Source: Fidelibacterota bacterium
GTDB taxonomy: Bacteria; Marinisomatota; Marinisomatia; Marinisomatales; TCS56
Assembly: GCA_030634675.1 (NCBI GenBank)
Contig: DAOWAH010000039.1
Span: forward strand, 1-9,796
Reading direction: 5' to 3'
DNA: 9,796 nucleotides
The position numbers and the translations under genes were made by a program. Below the pieces are notes generated by a model. The model was given only the letters and a program-made list of their open reading frames with translations, was not told where the DNA came from and did no database searches. The first letter of the stretch is position 1; each line of letters begins with the position of its first letter. Below are positions 6,928 through 9,796 of the stretch, one piece after another.

Positions 6928-7314
6928 CTAAGCCTGAAAATATTCAGGGTACTTTACCATAACCTGATCGATAACCCATCTTACTAAAATCGCATCGTCA
7001 AGAAACCCAAGATCAACAACATTATCGGGAATATCATCTTCAGGATTATAAAAATATTGCAGGGCGAACAGAATCATGCGTCTTAAGGGTAATTCCAGAT
7101 CAGGAAAATTGCCTAACACCGCTATCAGTTTTGAAATATCCAATACCAGACTCAATTGAATTGATGATAATTTACCATATTTAAGTAAAGCTTCGACCTT
7201 ATAGGGTATTTTCTGAAGTAATTCACGTTCGATATTGAGATCGATTTTAGCGATTTGCTTTTCGTAACGTTTGATATCTTCTGCGGTAAGTTTGAAACTG
7301 ACTGATTTATCCAT
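6928..7314 (-). CDS. YkvA/DUF1232-like small protein
   Basis: A 128-residue protein whose C-terminal half resembles the DUF1232 (YkvA) family. A helix ending LQYFYNPEDDIPD (residues 85-97) is followed by DLGFLDDAILV (101-111), matching the family's P-x-D-x-IPD and G-x-LDDA signature. The N-terminal half is charged and helical with no signal peptide. The central helix (about 76-90) is only moderately hydrophobic, so unlike many family members a membrane anchor is doubtful. Function is unknown for the family; some members are thought to be membrane-associated. The ATG at 7314 is preceded by TTGGAG. It sits 63 nt before plsX, on the same strand and probably co-transcribed with it. A link to membrane lipid synthesis is inference from position only. 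Confidence 0.72.
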   Translation of the reverse strand: MDKSVSFKLTAEDIKRYEKQIAKIDLNIERELLQKIPYKVEALLKYGKLSSIQLSLVLDISKLIAVLGNFPDLELPLRRMILFALQYFYNPEDDIPDNVVDLGFLDDAILVRWVIDQVMVKYPEYFQA

Positions 7315-7323
7315 ACCGCTCCA

Positions 7324-7343
7324 ATTTAGCTATTCTTAATGAA
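7324..7343. repeat. Imperfect direct repeat, copy 1
   Basis: Plus-strand ATTTAGCTATTCTTAATGAA, just upstream of the DUF1232-like gene's ribosome binding site. It matches the copy at 7392-7410 except for one substitution (T/A) and one extra T. The 48 bases between the copies contain no gene. Confidence 0.6.
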
Positions 7344-7391
7344 AATTACATTAAATAGATCAGGTAAGCCAATTCAATATTTGCCACATTG

Positions 7392-7410
7392 ATTTAGCAA
7401 TTCTAATGAA
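7392..7410. repeat. Imperfect direct repeat, copy 2
   Basis: Plus-strand ATTTAGCAATTCTAATGAA, eight bases beyond the stop codon of the DRTGG-domain gene. Together with copy 1 it brackets most of the 104-nt spacer. The pair could be a tandem operator, a footprint of a small duplication, or chance in AT-rich DNA. Confidence 0.6.
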
Positions 7411-7418
7411 TCAGGATT

Positions 7419-8456
7419 CTATGATGCTAACTGAGCAAAATTCACATTTTGCTGAACCAGATCGGTTAATAGTTCGATTTTGGATATTTCAGCGGGAGTT
7501 ATCAACGGGACTATGCCATCTATTTTCTTAGCAGTTTGATAAGTGTCAGTAGATACCATCAGCATAGGTATATTATCAGTGGATGCTCGTGCAATCAAAT
7601 TAGCCGATGGTAAAATGTTATTGGTCAGGATAATACCTTTACTATGTGTATCCAAAGCAGCCAGAATCATATTACTGCGATCCCCGCTGGTAATAACCAA
7701 TTTATTCTCCTTCCTGAATTTTTGAACCCGGAGTACGGCATCAGCACCCATGGCACCAACAAAGATATGCTTGATTATACCATCCAGACTCCTCTCTCCG
7801 GAAAGAACTTTAGCAAAAATGACATCAGAAATGAATTTTAAAGACGGATAAGTTAGTTCATCGCGATAGGGTAAAATACCAAGTACCGGCATATCCAGTT
7901 CAGCGAAATAGCCTAAATAATTTGTGCTGAATTCTTCCACATCACGCACTTTATTTATGATTACGCCACTAAAATCAATGTCCTTTAAATCAATACAACG
8001 TTTCAGGAACATGGCATCGTCCAGAACTTGATCATTATCTCCGCTTAATACCACCAGTAGTTTACCGGAGGTGATTCTGGCAATTGTAAGAGCGTCAAGA
8101 TGTACAGAGATACATCGCGAAAGCTCTCCTCCGGTCTCAATTATCAATAATTCTTTACCTGCCCCGGTTTTGTTCACCATCTCCATTATTTTTTCATTAG
8201 ATCTTGATTCATCATACATATAACGTAATTTGGAGTGATCAAATCCCAGACTCATGTCCTCCGGTAAATCTTCGATATTGAATATTTTTGTCATCAAAGC
8301 CCCATCGTAGTCCCATAATCGTTTTTTACGATATAACAAGCGATCTCCAAACGGTTTCATATAACCTATTTTCCGATTGAGGGCTCGGGTTAATCCAATT
8401 ATTAAACTGGTTTTCCCGGCATTTTTATGCATCGATGTAACAATTAGTTTAGGCAT
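7419..8456 (-). CDS. BioD-like P-loop/DRTGG-domain protein (Pta N-terminal-like)
   Basis: A 345-residue protein matching the phosphotransacetylase N-terminal region (COG0857-type): a dethiobiotin-synthetase-like P-loop domain followed by a DRTGG domain, with no phosphotransacetylase catalytic domain. The Walker A-like TSMHKNAGKTS covers residues 7-17. YMKPFGD (32-38) follows strand 2, LIIETGGE is at 104-111 and SGVIINKV at 163-170, both as in BioD-like folds. The DRTGG half (about 205-315) has VGAMGADAVLRV (233-244), VITSGDRSNMILAAL (254-268) and ILTNNILPS (276-284). An in-frame GTG at 8465 lies within the Shine-Dalgarno, so the ATG at 8456 is chosen. The gene overlaps the ADP-forming acyl-CoA synthetase by 8 nt, so a sensory or regulatory role in acetyl-CoA/acetate metabolism is the best inference. 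It should not be called Pta, and the biochemical activity is unknown. Confidence 0.85.
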   Translation of the reverse strand: MPKLIVTSMHKNAGKTSLIIGLTRALNRKIGYMKPFGDRLLYRKKRLWDYDGALMTKIFNIEDLPEDMSLGFDHSKLRYMYDESRSNEKIMEMVNKTGAGKELLIIETGGELSRCISVHLDALTIARITSGKLLVVLSGDNDQVLDDAMFLKRCIDLKDIDFSGVIINKVRDVEEFSTNYLGYFAELDMPVLGILPYRDELTYPSLKFISDVIFAKVLSGERSLDGIIKHIFVGAMGADAVLRVQKFRKENKLVITSGDRSNMILAALDTHSKGIILTNNILPSANLIARASTDNIPMLMVSTDTYQTAKKIDGIVPLITPAEISKIELLTDLVQQNVNFAQLAS

Positions 8457-9796
8457 TGTTTTCACCTTTTTCAGTATTTAATAATAATACTCTAACGTCA
8501 ACGGCTTTAACACCATGACCTTCTTCATAGACCATTAAAGGATTAATCTCGATATCCGTTATTCGCGGACATTTCCTGATAATTGTCGCCAATTTGAGGA
8601 TTGTTTCAACTATTCCTTCAATTTCTTTCCTGGTCTCGCCGCGCATCCCCAATAATATTGGATAGGAGTGTATTTCCTTAATCATCGTCCGTACTTCGCG
8701 TCGACTAAGAGGTAAAGCCCGGAATGAAACATCCTTCATTACCTCCACAAAAATACCGCCCAGACCAAACATCATGATCGGACCGAAAGTTTTATCGCGC
8801 ATAGCTCCAATGATCACTTCTGTCCCAGGTTTAACCTGCTCTGCTATTTCCACTCCTTCGATATTAGCATCCGGTTTATGCGCTTTGCAATTATGCATGA
8901 TGGTCTGGTAGGCATCCATGACCTCAACCTTGTTTTCAAGATCAAGCAGCACTCCGCCAACATCACTTTTATGCAGGATATCACGGGATACGACCTTCAT
9001 AACTACCGGAAAGCCAATTTCAGCGGCAATTTTAACTGCCGAATCAATGTTTCGGGCCACAGCGCTTTGCGGCTCTGATAGACCTGCAGCCTTGAGCAAT
9101 GCTTCCCCCTCCTGCGCCAACATAAACTGACGATCATCGGCCAAAGCTCGATCAATTAGCCTATTGATGGCTGATATATCCATTTCCGAATCAACGATCT
9201 TCGTATGTTCCATTAGTAGCATTTTGTTGAATGAATATGCTACCCCGAGACAGGAAGTGGCATTATAGACATCCCGGAAAACCGGGATATTTTTCTTAGT
9301 CAGGACATTTATGCATTGTTCGGTTTTTACACCTCCGAATAATGAAAATAGCACCGGTTTACCATTTTTTAAATATTTGGCATAACTATCCTCAATCATT
9401 TTTATTAATTGTTCAGCAGTCATCATTGCTGTTTCACAATATAGTGCTAACACACCATCAATATATTTATCTTGCAGCGCCACATCCAAAGCTTGCACAT
9501 ATTCATCAGCGGATGCTTCGCCTGTTAGATCAATGGGATTTTTAGTGGAACCAAATCCATGGGTTACAGCCTCAAACTGGTCTCTCAGACGTTGCGAGTC
9601 ATCATAAAGTTTTACATTATATTTCTCGCAGGCGTCAGTAGCTAATACGCCGACGCCACCGCCATTGGTTACGATGATCGTATTCTCACCTTTCGGTAAC
9701 GGTGCATAGGAAAGGTAGTTACACCACTCAAGCGCTTCACTCACACTCTCGGCCCGTAATACACCACACTGACGCATGATGGCATCGAATATATCA
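8449..9796 (-). CDS. ADP-forming acetate/acyl-CoA ligase, fused alpha-beta type (5' end outside window)
   Basis: The last 448 codons of a fused acyl-CoA synthetase (NDP-forming), which interconverts acyl-CoA + ADP + Pi and acid + CoA + ATP. The frame is open to the window edge, with DIFDAI coded before the first internal ATG at 9777, so the gene continues beyond. About 250 N-terminal residues (CoA-binding domain and most of the first ligase domain) are missing. From that Met, IIVTNGGGVGVLATDA (34-49) and NPIDLTGEAS (80-89) belong to the alpha-type ligase domain, about 1-185. The ATP-grasp beta part follows (about 220-435), with FPVVMKVVSRDILHKSDVGGV (256-276, abridged by its key residues His269 and Gly274-275), MFGLGGIFVEV (336-346) and DIEINPL (408-414). 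His269 lies where the second phosphohistidine of this family is expected. The protein ends after the ATP-grasp part, so there is no C-terminal GNAT domain. It overlaps the DRTGG gene by 8 nt. The acid substrate is unknown. Confidence 0.93.
   Translation of the reverse strand, partial: DIFDAIMRQCGVLRAESVSEALEWCNYLSYAPLPKGENTIIVTNGGGVGVLATDACEKYNVKLYDDSQRLRDQFEAVTHGFGSTKNPIDLTGEASADEYVQALDVALQDKYIDGVLALYCETAMMTAEQLIKMIEDSYAKYLKNGKPVLFSLFGGVKTEQCINVLTKKNIPVFRDVYNATSCLGVAYSFNKMLLMEHTKIVDSEMDISAINRLIDRALADDRQFMLAQEGEALLKAAGLSEPQSAVARNIDSAVKIAAEIGFPVVMKVVSRDILHKSDVGGVLLDLENKVEVMDAYQTIMHNCKAHKPDANIEGVEIAEQVKPGTEVIIGAMRDKTFGPIMMFGLGGIFVEVMKDVSFRALPLSRREVRTMIKEIHSYPILLGMRGETRKEIEGIVETILKLATIIRKCPRITDIEINPLMVYEEGHGVKAVDVRVLLLNTEKGENNA
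8462..8468 (-). promoter_or_regulatory. Ribosome binding site deciding the DRTGG-protein start
   Basis: AAGGTGA on the minus strand, five bases before the ATG at 8456, lies inside the last codons of the acyl-CoA synthetase gene. The competing GTG at 8465 is part of this site, so the start is placed three codons later. The arrangement implies coupled translation. Confidence 0.65.

Noticed and set aside
7315..7418. Possible sigma-70-like promoter (TTGAAT/TTGGCT with TATTTAAT) in the spacer before the DUF1232-like gene
   Set aside because: No pair of boxes has both good match and 16-18 nt spacing; such matches are common in AT-rich DNA.
7419..8456. Calling the DRTGG protein phosphotransacetylase or dethiobiotin synthase
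   Set aside because: The phosphotransacetylase catalytic domain is absent, and the DRTGG half and the acyl-CoA ligase neighbour do not fit a biotin pathway enzyme.
8878..9545. Several 66-70 codon plus-strand open frames opposite the acyl-CoA synthetase
   Set aside because: All lie antisense to conserved ligase and ATP-grasp segments and have no ribosome binding site or recognisable content.

Overview
The window is a compact, AT-rich bacterial stretch with ten protein genes and almost no spare DNA. One gene, a sulfotransferase-like protein at the left edge, is on the + strand. The other nine are on the - strand, read from the right edge leftwards. I see no tRNA, rRNA, transposase, CRISPR array or phage gene. 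The host cannot be named from this alone. An outer-membrane-type lipoprotein whose mature end reads CAYFNTFYNA, with TPR-like repeats, together with two diderm-type lipoproteins, fits a Gram-negative-type bacterium of the FCB/Marinimicrobia-KSB1-Cloacimonadota kind. That placement is a family-level impression, not a demonstration.

Right part (about 7419-9796): the 3' two thirds of a fused ADP-forming acyl/acetyl-CoA synthetase, which runs off the window, overlaps by 8 nt a BioD-like P-loop protein with a DRTGG domain. This looks like an acyl-CoA/acetate energy-conservation pair. The 104-nt spacer after it carries an imperfect 19-20 bp direct repeat.

Middle part (about 5797-7314): a small YkvA/DUF1232-like protein is followed by plsX, the phosphate acyltransferase that starts phospholipid synthesis from acyl-ACP.

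Left-centre part (799-5630): a tightly coupled set in which successive genes overlap by 11, 8 and 4 nt or are 19 nt apart. It holds a large TPR lipoprotein, pyrK, pyrD (class 1B dihydroorotate dehydrogenase), an RlpA-type double-psi beta-barrel lipoprotein and a DagK/YegS-type lipid kinase. Pyrimidine synthesis is thus translationally coupled to cell-envelope genes. The pyrD start is best placed at a TTG codon preceded by a strong Shine-Dalgarno sequence.

The lipid kinase converges on the + strand sulfotransferase with only 12 nt between stop codons and no visible terminator. Most of the window is housekeeping. I found no convincing undescribed system. The points worth a second look are gene-order associations, corrected starts, one repeat pair and one unexplained spacer.
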